Source: Anaerostipes sp. 992a (GTDB taxonomy: Bacteria > Bacillota > Clostridia > Lachnospirales > Lachnospiraceae). From it: DNA of 64,000 nt. The translations under genes were made by a program, and so were the position numbers. Below, one piece after another: positions 18,935-26,923 of this stretch. The notes beneath the pieces are model-generated. The model saw nothing but the letters and a program-made list of their open reading frames with translations, was not told where the DNA came from and ran no database searches. The stretch covers positions 930,001 to 994,000 of the forward strand of contig NZ_MJIG01000004.1 in the NCBI RefSeq assembly GCF_001940245.1, in the 5' to 3' direction. Each line of letters starts with the position of its first letter. The first letter of the stretch is position 1.

Positions 18935-19993
18935 CTAATTATGAAACAATGCTTTTCTTTTATTAAAATATACATAATTGGCTGCAATCAATGCAATTAT
19001 AGTAGCAATGCCGATTCCACAGCGAACATAATCCATTTCTGCATACATGGCTGTGCTCACATTGGTAAGGACATAGCTTACCAAATTTCCAATCAAAATA
19101 CCCATATACCATTTTGGGGCGTCCTTTTTAAATTTCATCAGTTTCTGCCTTGTGATCAGATACACTGGAATGAAAGCAAGATTTACCACACCAATGATGA
19201 TATCCATATATCGCAATCCAGGCACTTTTGCATAGACCCATGCTTTAAATAGCGCATCATGATACATTTCAAGATATTGTCCACTGATATAAAGTGCTCC
19301 CGTTGCTACCAAAGCGACTACTCCAAGAATCAGCTGCACATAGATAATAAAATAATACCATTTCATTGGATATTCCGTTTTTTTCCTCTGTCCGCTGACA
19401 TCTACTGCTTTCTTTGGCTTTCTCTCCACAGTCTTACTCGTTGTTCCAATTGGTTTTCCACATTCTGGACAGAATTTATCCCCGACACCTACATGGATCT
19501 CTTTGCCACAGTACTGGCAATAATGAGCCTTGATTTCTTTTTTTTCCGGTTCTTTTTCTGGTATTTCTTTTTTCACTTTGAGCAAAAACTGAAATCTTTC
19601 ATTGGCAAATACAATCCTGTCCCCATTGTGAAGCTCCACCTTTTGATCTATTTCAATTTCTACATCATTAATATATGTTCCATTAACAGAGCCCAGATCC
19701 ATAACATAATACTGTTCTCTCTCCCAATAGATACATGCATGTTCACGGCTGACCGCACGATTTTCTTTGATGACATAGTCATTGATTTCTTCTTTTTTCC
19801 CTATACGCCATTCTGGTCGGTCAATGCATACTTCTTCTCCCGTTTCCTTCCTTCGCAGATATCCAATCTTCTTTCTGTTTTTGAACTGCTCCATATGAAG
19901 CTCCTTCTTCCTCATTTCCAGATAATCCTGATCCGTTTTTCTTATCATAACGGTTCCTTCTGGAATCTGCTCTCCATTGATGGTTCTACTCAT
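18935..19993 (-). CDS. FHA and zinc-ribbon membrane protein
   Basis: This 352-aa protein has an FHA domain (about 60-140) with the phosphothreonine-binding signature GKKEEINDYVI, VSREHA and GSVNGTYIN. A zinc ribbon follows (CQYCGKEI ... CPECGKPI, about 157-182), then about four hydrophobic helices (about 215-340). The stretch before the FHA domain (EGTVMIRK ... IDRPEW) is related to the same region of the neighbouring pseudo-protease. It probably reads the state of the local kinases at the membrane. It starts 3 nt after the upstream stop codon, so translation is likely coupled. No enzyme motif is seen. Confidence 0.85.
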   Translation of the reverse strand: MSRTINGEQIPEGTVMIRKTDQDYLEMRKKELHMEQFKNRKKIGYLRRKETGEEVCIDRPEWRIGKKEEINDYVIKENRAVSREHACIYWEREQYYVMDLGSVNGTYINDVEIEIDQKVELHNGDRIVFANERFQFLLKVKKEIPEKEPEKKEIKAHYCQYCGKEIHVGVGDKFCPECGKPIGTTSKTVERKPKKAVDVSGQRKKTEYPMKWYYFIIYVQLILGVVALVATGALYISGQYLEMYHDALFKAWVYAKVPGLRYMDIIIGVVNLAFIPVYLITRQKLMKFKKDAPKWYMGILIGNLVSYVLTNVSTAMYAEMDYVRCGIGIATIIALIAANYVYFNKRKALFHN

Positions 19994-19995
19994 TT

Positions 19996-21603
19996 TTATG
20001 CTTCCTCCCTGAATTCAAAAACTTCATTTGCCAGAACAATTTTATCTCCATGATGAAGCTGAATCTGGTTCTCTCCTTCCACTTCCACACCATTTACAAA
20101 TGTTCCATTGACGGATCCCAGATCCATAATATAATACGTTTCCTTCTTCCATAAAATTTTTGCATGTTTACGGCTAACTGCACGGTTCTCGGATATCACA
20201 CAATGATTCTTATCTTCTTTTCCCATCGTCCATTCCGGCTGATCGATGGACTGCCTTGTTCCATTTTTCACATTGACCAGAGCAGCCTTTGTATTTCTTC
20301 TTTTAAACTGTGTCATCAATTCTCGTTTTAGCCGCATTTTATATTCCTCTGGAGAACTTCCAAGAACTACCGTCCCCTCTGATACGATCATTGTCTTTTC
20401 AATTCCCATATCCTCTTTTAGTTCCTTCCACATCTCTTTTCTGTCTTCTTCATTCTCTGTGACTACCTGCTCTTGCGAAACCTCTGCGCTAAAATACTCT
20501 ATATTTTTTCGTTTCCAGAACAAAAGATATACCAGCCATCCTGCCAAAGCTGCCAGAGTCACTGCAAGCACCCATACGATTTTTCTGCTCAAGGTCATCT
20601 TTTTCTCCAGCTTTGCTTTCGCCTCGTTTAATTGAACTGCAGATGTCTCCATGGCTCCCATATCCACATCTCTGGAATTATCAATGGTATATGCCCGCTG
20701 CAGCACTTCTGATAATTGCTGTCTGGATTTTGTCTTATACTCTCTGCTGTTGACCGCTGCTTCACATTCCTTTAAAAGCTTTCGATAGCTATTGATGGTC
20801 AGAATCCGGTCCTTACTTTCATAATTGATTTCATAATTGTCCAGAACCTCTCTGACCTCATCAATTGGAAGCGCATAGTACATTTCCCGATCTTCATTGG
20901 CAAGTGTACTATCGTTAATACCGACCACATATCCATTTTCATTTAAGATTGGACCTCCAGTATTTCCAGAGGTGACTCTTGCGGAATGCTGGATGTAGAA
21001 AAGTCCATCCTTATGGGCTCCTGTATCCTGTACACTTCCTTCATAGATCTTTACATCCGAAGCAGAAAATTCCGTCGCATCATCCTCCTCATCTGCATCG
21101 ATTTTAAATCCCAGTGAATATACTTTATCTCCGGTTACAACACTTTCCTTGGCTCCCAGCGTCAATGGGTCTTTTTCGCTCAATCCTCCATCCACCTGAA
21201 GAATGCAATAATTTTGCTGCTTACTTTCTGCCTTTACGACCGCCTCTGCTTTTACATCTCTTTTAATAACAATCTGAATGGATTTTGTTGTGCTTCCATT
21301 GTTGTAGGAAATATTATGATCCTTGCAATAGTTCTGAATATCCGAATCACTGATCTGCATCGGTGTATAGTTCGTCACTACGTATGCCTGTCCATCCTGA
21401 TTGCTGAGCACAAAGCCACAGGAATGTTGAATCTTATAAAATTTTCCACTATCCTTTGTAAATCCAGCATAGATTTCCACAATTCCATTCTTGGCCCTGT
21501 CGATTTTATCTTCTTTGGCTTCCACAGAAAAAAGTCCAAACATACCAATGCAAAATACCATAACCACTGCGGTAACGATACCTTTTATTCCTCGTCTTTT
21601 CAT
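19996..21603 (-). CDS. Membrane-anchored trypsin-fold pseudo-protease with cytoplasmic FHA domain
   Basis: This 535-aa protein has a signal peptide (about 1-29), an outside trypsin/HtrA-like domain (about 33-255), a short helical part, a membrane helix (about 342-364) and a cytoplasmic FHA domain (about 455-530; VSRKHA, GSVNGTFVN). The protease fold is recognisable from 'AYVVTNYTP', 'NYCILQVD' and 'SGNTGGPILNENG', but all three catalytic positions differ: His of TNxH is Thr/Tyr, Asp is Asn, and Ser of GNSGG is Thr. It is predicted to be inactive. It may sense or bind a ligand outside and present a phospho-Thr reader inside. It sits in the WXG100 operon just before the FHA/zinc-ribbon gene. 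Confidence 0.85.
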   Translation of the reverse strand: MKRRGIKGIVTAVVMVFCIGMFGLFSVEAKEDKIDRAKNGIVEIYAGFTKDSGKFYKIQHSCGFVLSNQDGQAYVVTNYTPMQISDSDIQNYCKDHNISYNNGSTTKSIQIVIKRDVKAEAVVKAESKQQNYCILQVDGGLSEKDPLTLGAKESVVTGDKVYSLGFKIDADEEDDATEFSASDVKIYEGSVQDTGAHKDGLFYIQHSARVTSGNTGGPILNENGYVVGINDSTLANEDREMYYALPIDEVREVLDNYEINYESKDRILTINSYRKLLKECEAAVNSREYKTKSRQQLSEVLQRAYTIDNSRDVDMGAMETSAVQLNEAKAKLEKKMTLSRKIVWVLAVTLAALAGWLVYLLFWKRKNIEYFSAEVSQEQVVTENEEDRKEMWKELKEDMGIEKTMIVSEGTVVLGSSPEEYKMRLKRELMTQFKRRNTKAALVNVKNGTRQSIDQPEWTMGKEDKNHCVISENRAVSRKHAKILWKKETYYIMDLGSVNGTFVNGVEVEGENQIQLHHGDKIVLANEVFEFREEA

Positions 21604-21693
21604 TCCAACTCTCCAGTCTTTTTCTAATGCACAAGAAGAGTACAGGAATATTCCCGTACTCTTTGATCTGTGTTCTTTCTCAATTACTTTTTA

Positions 21694-22011
21694 TTAAACG
21701 ATAACATCTCCGGATAATGAATTGCTGGCATTAATATTTTGGTTTTCTGCCGCTTCATATTCTCTTGCCATTTCATTCAAATCTGTTGCATGTTCATTGA
21801 TCATCTTTACTAATTTTGCAATATCGTCATCCAACTGTTTGAATTTTCTCTTATATGCATTTGCTGCATCTCCACTCCAGACAGCTCCACTTAACCCTTC
21901 TACCGTAGAGGTCATATTGGATGTTAAGGTTTTGATCTGATTTGCAGTATTGCTAAATGATGTTGCAGTGCTTCTTAATTTACTTGTACTTACTTTAATG
22001 GTTCCTGTCAT
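21694..22011 (-). CDS. WXG100 family protein
   Basis: This 105-aa two-helix protein has a WSG turn (about 45-47) and a YEAAE element matching the YxxxD/E secretion signal near the C-terminus. It ends SGDVIV, as the WXG100 protein at 24854-25171 ends PGDVII. WXG100 proteins (EsxA family) are secreted as dimers by T7SS. It is paired with the WXG100 gene 60 nt upstream. GGAGG precedes the start. Confidence 0.93.
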   Translation of the reverse strand: MTGTIKVSTSKLRSTATSFSNTANQIKTLTSNMTSTVEGLSGAVWSGDAANAYKRKFKQLDDDIAKLVKMINEHATDLNEMAREYEAAENQNINASNSLSGDVIV

Positions 22012-22071
22012 GTTCTTATCCTCCGATTCTGATCTGTCTTATTGATATCTGCATCATTTCTTTTGTGATTC

Positions 22072-22368
22072 TTAGTGTTTTGCTAAATGGTTAATGCTAT
22101 TTTTCTCAGCTTTTTCATAAGATGCTGCAATTTCATTTAATTTTGCAACATACTGTTCAATGGCATTATAGAAGTTGTGCATCTGAGTGATATCTTTCAT
22201 AAATTCTCTATGGAAAGCATCATTGGCTTCCCCATCCCACATTCCATTTAATGCATTTTCCTGTGTTTTTAAGTTCTCAATCTGTGTCTTAAATTTTGCA
22301 TTCAAGCTCTTTAATTCGCTCGCTTTGTTTTTTAATGTTCCTGTTGTCACCTGAATTGTTCTTGCCAT
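22072..22368 (-). CDS. WXG100 family protein
   Basis: This 98-aa helical protein has the WDG turn at about 44-46 and YEKAE near the C-terminus (YxxxE signal). It is the first gene of the operon that continues with a second WXG100 gene, the pseudo-protease, the FHA/zinc-ribbon protein and PP2C. The promoter with paired repeats at 22430-22490 lies upstream. A strong AGGAGG precedes the start. Confidence 0.94.
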   Translation of the reverse strand: MARTIQVTTGTLKNKASELKSLNAKFKTQIENLKTQENALNGMWDGEANDAFHREFMKDITQMHNFYNAIEQYVAKLNEIAASYEKAEKNSINHLAKH

Positions 22369-22429
22369 GTTCTTTTCCTCCTGCTATGTTCATTTATTTA
22401 CATTTTGTTTTGTTCCTTTTGATGTATTT

Positions 22430-22490
22430 ATCTTACCATCTTTTTCTCATTCGTGCTGTTTTTCTCCCTTAATAACCTCATTTTCACCTT
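22430..22490 (-). promoter_or_regulatory. Predicted activated promoter with paired 11-bp repeats
   Basis: On the minus strand AAGGTGAAAAT (22490-22480) and AGGGAGAAAAA (22469-22459) have starts 21 bp apart. The second ends 23 nt before TAAGAT (22435-22430), the likely -10, and there is no good -35. The spacing is identical to the site at 25910-25970, so the same activator, probably one of the LytTR proteins, may act on both operons. Confidence 0.55.
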
Positions 22491-22503
22491 AAACTGCACA
22501 TTT

Positions 22504-23121
22504 TTATGATTTCAGAAAGGATGGATCATACTTTTCCTTTAGTTCCTTATGATGTGTCACCTCATAGGTAATTTCTTTGCTTTTTACTGCCCCCTTTGCC
22601 GTATCCCGGCTTGTCCATACATCAATATAGAGACAAAGCAGATGCAGTAGATCCATATCCTCTTCCCGCTTTCCGTAACAATCATAAGTGTCTTTGAAAT
22701 CCGTTACCGTAAGCGTTTTTTCAATCAGAGCAACCTGCTCTTCTTCTTGATCAGATCTTTCATAAATACAATAATAATTGCCTTCCTTTCCAAATCCCAC
22801 ATGATAAATATTATATTCTCGACCCCGTAAGCTGCCTCTGATATAAACATATCCCGGTTTGAAAAGCTTTCCTTTCTTCTGTGTCAGAAAAAAACGTCCG
22901 CATGGTTCATCCCAGTCATCCAGAATCCAGTAATGTCTGCCACCCTGCTCTTTATCATATCTTAATCTATAGAAACACTCCCTGCCTTTATAATAATCAA
23001 TGGATGCTCCCATTCTGTTTTCTGAAATCTTCGCGGTAGCAAGCTCCTTCGAACCCTCTGTGATCTGATAGGAAGCCTGAAACATCGTATGAAGTGTCTG
23101 ACTCACTTGCGTTTTGATCAC
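22504..23121 (-). CDS. Beta-rich cytoplasmic protein, possibly tubby/LURP-like
   Basis: This 205-aa protein has no signal or membrane segment. Regular short beta strands ('YQITEG', 'FYRLRYDK', 'HYWILDDWDEPCGRFFL', 'YNIYHVG') suggest a tubby-like/LURP-one fold; that is a pattern-based guess. It starts with GTG overlapping the TGA of the DUF4176 gene (GTGA), so the two are translationally coupled. It is the last gene of the WXG100/effector operon. Possible jobs are an immunity or adaptor protein for the candidate effector. Function unknown. Confidence 0.6.
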   Translation of the reverse strand: MIKTQVSQTLHTMFQASYQITEGSKELATAKISENRMGASIDYYKGRECFYRLRYDKEQGGRHYWILDDWDEPCGRFFLTQKKGKLFKPGYVYIRGSLRGREYNIYHVGFGKEGNYYCIYERSDQEEEQVALIEKTLTVTDFKDTYDCYGKREEDMDLLHLLCLYIDVWTSRDTAKGAVKSKEITYEVTHHKELKEKYDPSFLKS

Positions 23122-23408
23122 TGCTGCATCTGCTCCTTCATCTTTTCTTCCACTTTTCGTGTTACATATTCATCAAATTCCAACCCTTCCTGATCCTGGA
23201 AGCCAATAAAATAGACTCTTTCAATGCTGTCGTGCTGAAATAAGATCAGCTCATCGTGCTTTAGAATTCCTTCTGGATATAGACATCCACAGTAATCATA
23301 AATTCGATTTGTATCTGCAGATACCTGAAGTCTTCCACAAATCATAATCTTTTTCTTTCCTTCTTTTAATAGGACTACGGATCCTATTGGTAAAAATTTT
23401 TTAAACAT
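23118..23408 (-). CDS. DUF4176 family T7SS-associated protein
   Basis: This 96-aa protein matches the DUF4176 pattern: FLPIGSVVLLKEGKKKIMI, then IYDYCGCLYPEG, then YFIGFQDQEG. DUF4176 proteins are common beside WXG100/LXG genes in Firmicute T7SS loci; their role is not established. It lies 25 nt after the candidate effector gene and overlaps the next gene by 4 nt. Confidence 0.8.
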   Translation of the reverse strand: MFKKFLPIGSVVLLKEGKKKIMICGRLQVSADTNRIYDYCGCLYPEGILKHDELILFQHDSIERVYFIGFQDQEGLEFDEYVTRKVEEKMKEQMQQ

Positions 23409-23433
23409 AGTTTCTCCCTTCTATTCCTTTCGA

Positions 23434-24465
23434 TCAATCAAACAGATCGCTCCAATCCAACGTCACATAAACACCGGCGCCTGCTCCCAGAGCACCGCTT
23501 CCGCCAATTTCCAATCCATCTTTGTAAATCCCACTTTTATATTTTACTCCAACTGATTCATAAGTGCCTTCCAGCTTAACATCGACTTTTACCCCAAAGA
23601 TGTTATATCCACTGTGAATCTCTCCTTTGGCAACATAAGCCTCTGCTCCAAGCTCCACACCGCCGCCAAACGTTTTTCTTTTGTTCCCATTTTCATCCTG
23701 GACCTCTACAAATCCAAGTCCAACCTTCCCTTTGGCTTCTCCACCAATCAGATCTCCCTTGGCTTTTACGGTATGATTCAACTCATCTGTTCCTATCTGT
23801 TGTTCCATTTCCAACGATAAAAGGCTTCCCGAAACCGTCCCAACGATAAAAGCACCTGGATTTATTTTTCCATCTTTTACAATGCCCATTCCACCTTCCA
23901 GATCGCCGTCCAGATTTCCTATTCCGAGTTTTGATTTCTGACCTCCCAGCTTCCAATCTCCAATTCGGTATTCGTTCTCATCAAATAATTCGATCAAGGA
24001 AAAGCTTCCTGATTTTTTGCCAAACAGCCCTTTGGTATCTTCACTCCAATCCCATTTCAGGCCACCATCAGAATCTGTCTCCCAACTCATGATCCGGATT
24101 CCGCTCTTTTTTTCAATAAAATCCAACAGCTGTTTCCCATATACAATTTCATAGATGCAGCCTTTTGATTTTGCCTTTTTGGACATGTTTTCTTTACAGA
24201 TTTCTTTTTCTGTACTTTCATAAAGATAGATCACTTTGGTCAATATGACAGACATTTGATTGATCGTCGATAATTCTTCCTGTAATTCGTTTTCCAAATA
24301 CTTCAAATGTTTTTTCATCTCCTGATTGGATGATAATACATTCAAATCCAGTTTTCTTCTTACATCGCTAATATCGTATCCAACTTGTCGCAATGCCCCT
24401 GTGATTTTTTTCTCATCATTCACACTTGTCTTCAGTTTTCCACCATATATTTCAACCTCTCCCAT
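23434..24465 (-). CDS. Candidate T7SS-secreted effector (helical N-terminus, Gly-rich beta C-terminus)
   Basis: This 343-aa protein starts with a helical region of about 110 residues like a WXG100/LXG unit, with YESTE near residue 85-90 resembling the YxxxE signal. A Gly-rich, repeat-like beta region follows (about 150-343, e.g. 'GAEAYVAKGEIHSGYNIFG', 'GGSGALGAGAGVYVTLDWS') of a type seen at the C-termini of polymorphic-toxin-like proteins. No classical signal peptide. It stands between three WXG100-like genes and the DUF4176 gene, as expected for a substrate. I do not recognise a catalytic site. Confidence 0.65.
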   Translation of the reverse strand: MGEVEIYGGKLKTSVNDEKKITGALRQVGYDISDVRRKLDLNVLSSNQEMKKHLKYLENELQEELSTINQMSVILTKVIYLYESTEKEICKENMSKKAKSKGCIYEIVYGKQLLDFIEKKSGIRIMSWETDSDGGLKWDWSEDTKGLFGKKSGSFSLIELFDENEYRIGDWKLGGQKSKLGIGNLDGDLEGGMGIVKDGKINPGAFIVGTVSGSLLSLEMEQQIGTDELNHTVKAKGDLIGGEAKGKVGLGFVEVQDENGNKRKTFGGGVELGAEAYVAKGEIHSGYNIFGVKVDVKLEGTYESVGVKYKSGIYKDGLEIGGSGALGAGAGVYVTLDWSDLFD

Positions 24466-24518
24466 ATTTCCTCACCTTCTTTGTCTTCTATCACTTTGAT
24501 ACTTAGAGACTACACGTT

Positions 24519-24839
24519 TCAGCCGTTATATTCCCGCTTCTGTGCCAATGCCAGTGCCCGCATCTCAGCATCATAGGTTCTTTGGGCAATCTCTCGAATA
24601 GTCGTAGCTGTCTTTCTCAGATTTTTTGCGATGGCCAACAGATTTTCTGCTGATTTCTGTCCTTTGCTGCGATAAGCATCGGAGGATTCCCCTTTCCACT
24701 CCTTAGAAATCCGATTCATGCATCCCATTAAGTCTGTTTTTGAGATTTTTTCAATGTCCTTTGCAGATTCTTCCAGACTCTCCGCCTGCTTCAAAGCATT
24801 TTTGTAGTCCAGCTTTATCGTATAAGCACTCTTTGCCAT
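24519..24839 (-). CDS. WXG100-like protein
   Basis: This 106-aa two-helix protein has a WKG turn (about 48-50). The C-terminal helix contains YDAEM, a variant of the YxxxD/E signal. It could be a partner of the adjacent WXG100 protein or a chaperone for the candidate effector that follows. Good ribosome site (AGGAGGG). Confidence 0.88.
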   Translation of the reverse strand: MAKSAYTIKLDYKNALKQAESLEESAKDIEKISKTDLMGCMNRISKEWKGESSDAYRSKGQKSAENLLAIAKNLRKTATTIREIAQRTYDAEMRALALAQKREYNG

Positions 24840-24853
24840 AATTTCCCTCCTAT

Positions 24854-25171
24854 TTATATGATCACATCTCCCGGCAACTCATTGGCAAGTGCTGTCAATT
24901 CACGCTCCGTCTTCCGGAAGATTCCTGCAATTTTTAATAAATCTTTTGGATGTTCCTTTAAGCTTTTTACCACCTCACTCACATCATCCTGTACTTCCTT
25001 TTCGTATTTCTGATGCATATCACTGGCTTCTCCCTGCCAGTATGATTTGGAATTTTTTATGATCTCCTGGATTTTTTTCCAGTCATTTTGAAAATTTTGA
25101 ATCTGTCCTTCCAGCTCCTGCGCTTTTGACTGAAGCACATCTGGAGAAACCTTCAACTTAAAATCAGACAT
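24854..25171 (-). CDS. WXG100 family protein
   Basis: This 105-aa helical protein has the WQG turn (about 45-47). The YxxxE position is FRKTE, and the C-terminus is PGDVII, matching SGDVIV of the WXG100 protein at 21694. It is 14 nt upstream of the next WXG100-like gene in the same operon. Confidence 0.9.
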   Translation of the reverse strand: MSDFKLKVSPDVLQSKAQELEGQIQNFQNDWKKIQEIIKNSKSYWQGEASDMHQKYEKEVQDDVSEVVKSLKEHPKDLLKIAGIFRKTERELTALANELPGDVII

Positions 25172-25185
25172 TGTTTTTCTCCCTT

Positions 25186-25491
25186 CTAAACCCGGATACT
25201 AGCCACCAGATCAGCGACCTTTCGTTCACAGGCTTCGTATTCCTTTTTTGCATTGGCTTCATATTTTTGTATTACCTGCAAGGTTGCGATGATCTCCTGT
25301 GCGATCTGCATATCATTTTCAAAAGCTTTCACAAAAGCTTTTTTACTCGATCCTTCCCACATGCTGTTCATGGCATTGACACTATTTTGCATGTTGGTCA
25401 GTTCCTTTTTCATCTTTTGAATGTATCCTTCCACCTTTTGGGTATCCTGATGCAATCGATTCGTATTGATTTTAATATGTTCTACTGCCAT
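25186..25491 (-). CDS. WXG100 family protein
   Basis: This 101-aa helical protein (start at 25491, AGGAGG 9 nt upstream; an in-frame upstream ATG has no ribosome site) has the WEG turn and YEACE near the C-terminus. It is the second gene of the operon starting at 25886. Confidence 0.92.
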   Translation of the reverse strand: MAVEHIKINTNRLHQDTQKVEGYIQKMKKELTNMQNSVNAMNSMWEGSSKKAFVKAFENDMQIAQEIIATLQVIQKYEANAKKEYEACERKVADLVASIRV

Positions 25492-25517
25492 GTTCCTACT
25501 CCTCCTATCCATCCCTT

Positions 25518-25886
25518 CTATTTAAAGAAAATCTGATTTTGCTTTAACAGAATACCGATATTCGATACATCAATGGACCTAAACCAAATATTCTGCTTTT
25601 TATAGTCAAATTCTTCATTCATAATCTGATCTTCACATTGTCTATACAGACGGACAATCTGCTCTAGGGTCATTCGAAGTCCCTTTAGTCTGTTTCTTTC
25701 CTTATCCAAAGATTCATTCTGTCTGCGAAGCTTCCGAACCAGTTCCTTGATTCCAGGTGTTTCCATTCGATTTAATTGATAAATAGTCTGTTGAATGGAT
25801 ATGTATTCTCTCTTAAGATCAGCCTCTGCTTCTTTCAAATATTCTATTTCATACCGTAATTTCTGTAATGCGATCTCTGTATTCAT
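25518..25886 (-). CDS. Helical T7SS-associated protein
   Basis: This 122-aa protein is almost entirely predicted helix and coiled coil (about 1-90, rich in Glu, Lys, Arg and Leu), with YRQCE resembling the YxxxE element and a non-helical end (SNIGILLKQNQIFF). It resembles the DUF5082/YwqH kind of small helical partner encoded ahead of WXG/LXG genes, though I cannot confirm the family. First gene of the operon under the 25910-25970 promoter. Confidence 0.65.
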   Translation of the reverse strand: MNTEIALQKLRYEIEYLKEAEADLKREYISIQQTIYQLNRMETPGIKELVRKLRRQNESLDKERNRLKGLRMTLEQIVRLYRQCEDQIMNEEFDYKKQNIWFRSIDVSNIGILLKQNQIFFK

Positions 25887-25909
25887 AGGCTTTCTTCCTT
25901 TCTATTCAC

Positions 25910-25970
25910 AGTATATACCTTCCTTGTGAGAAAGGACCTTTTTCTCCCTAAAATGCATTTTTTTCTCCCT
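25910..25970 (-). promoter_or_regulatory. Predicted activated promoter with perfect 11-bp direct repeat
   Basis: AGGGAGAAAAA occurs twice on the minus strand (25970-25960 and 25949-25939) with starts 21 bp apart, two helical turns. The second repeat abuts a poor -35 (GGTCCT, 25938-25933). A 17-bp gap later comes TATACT (25915-25910), 24 nt before the start of the helical-protein gene. Repeats abutting a weak -35 are typical of LytTR-activated promoters. See 22430-22490 for the matching site. Confidence 0.6.
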
Positions 25971-25981
25971 GTTTGACACAT

Positions 25982-26230
25982 CTATACCAATAATAACTTA
26001 TGTCCATCCTTGATTTTACAGCCAGCCAGTGTCTTTTCTTCCGGCAGAATCTCCTTTTGATCCATAGAACACAGCATAAATGGCGTTCCCTTATCTGGAA
26101 TTGGATTCTTTACCTTCTTAGAAAGCATCTCGCTAAGCTCTCCAATAATCTGTCCGATTCCTGCGTGTTCATCCAACATAAAATCATATGTTTCATCCAT
26201 TGCTGCCACATATACTTCTACTAATATCAT
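25982..26230 (-). CDS. EsaB/YukD-like ubiquitin-fold protein, copy 2
   Basis: This 82-aa protein has alternating beta strands and one helix as in ubiquitin, with the hydrophobic end CKIKDGHKLLLV. YukD/EsaB proteins are small cytoplasmic T7SSb components that bind or regulate the ATPase. It closes the second kinase-EssC-LytTR-EspG-like module. GGAGG lies before the start. Confidence 0.8.
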   Translation of the reverse strand: MILVEVYVAAMDETYDFMLDEHAGIGQIIGELSEMLSKKVKNPIPDKGTPFMLCSMDQKEILPEEKTLAGCKIKDGHKLLLV

Positions 26231-26261
26231 CCTTATCCTCCATCAATCCAACCAAAATTTT

Positions 26262-26918
26262 CTATTTCGTCCAGTCCATCCATCTGCTCAACTGCTTCTG
26301 AAGCCACTCTGTTTCATATGGAATCACACGGGTGGTTGTCCCACTTTCCTGACTGATAAAAGTCGTAATTCCAGCTTCCATAATCTTCATGGCATCCAAT
26401 TGCTTTTCCCCATCCATCTTTATCAGCTGCAAAAACGCTTTCTCTGTCATCTCTTCCTTTTGCTTTACGATCTCCTGCTCTGATTCTGGCTCAAAAGAAT
26501 CTTCGGGAAGGAATTCTGCTTCCCGAAGGCTTATGAAAAATTCTGCTTTTTCAAGCAAGGTAAGACGAAGCATTCCATTTTCTCTCTGGCTTTTTTCCAT
26601 CATTACGATCCCGGAAGAATCAAAATAATAAATTCTCTTATCCTTTTCATTTTCTGCCCGCACACAGCACTCTGCCTCTATAAGGACCTGCATCATTGGG
26701 TCAATGGACTCGTTGATTTTTACCATATTCTGATCCCATTCTACGTATTCCTTTTGATATAGGTCTCCCAGAATCCGATATAAATCCTCCTTTTTAAACG
26801 GATTTCTCTGCTCTTCCTCTTCACGGGAATCGATTCCATACCAGTACCTCTTTCCTTTTCCAGCAAGAAGCACCAGCAATTCCTCCTCCGTCATATATAT
26901 GCTTTCTACACCTGCCAT
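26262..26918 (-). CDS. T7SS-associated protein with EspG-like layout, copy 2
   Basis: This 218-aa cytoplasmic protein is the paralogue of 201-860. It has an N-terminal helix with LLVLLAGKGKRYWYG, a middle part with 'LYQKEYVEW', and beta strands ('RIYYFDSSGIVMMEK', 'GMLRLTLLEKAEFF'). A second part of similar design (FLQLIKMDGE ... TTFISQES ... RVIPYETEWLQKQL) gives the two-half layout known from EspG chaperones. It begins 5 nt after the LytTR stop (AAGGAG site). The EspG relation is inferred. Confidence 0.6.
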   Translation of the reverse strand: MAGVESIYMTEEELLVLLAGKGKRYWYGIDSREEEEQRNPFKKEDLYRILGDLYQKEYVEWDQNMVKINESIDPMMQVLIEAECCVRAENEKDKRIYYFDSSGIVMMEKSQRENGMLRLTLLEKAEFFISLREAEFLPEDSFEPESEQEIVKQKEEMTEKAFLQLIKMDGEKQLDAMKIMEAGITTFISQESGTTTRVIPYETEWLQKQLSRWMDWTK

Positions 26919-26923
26919 AGTTT

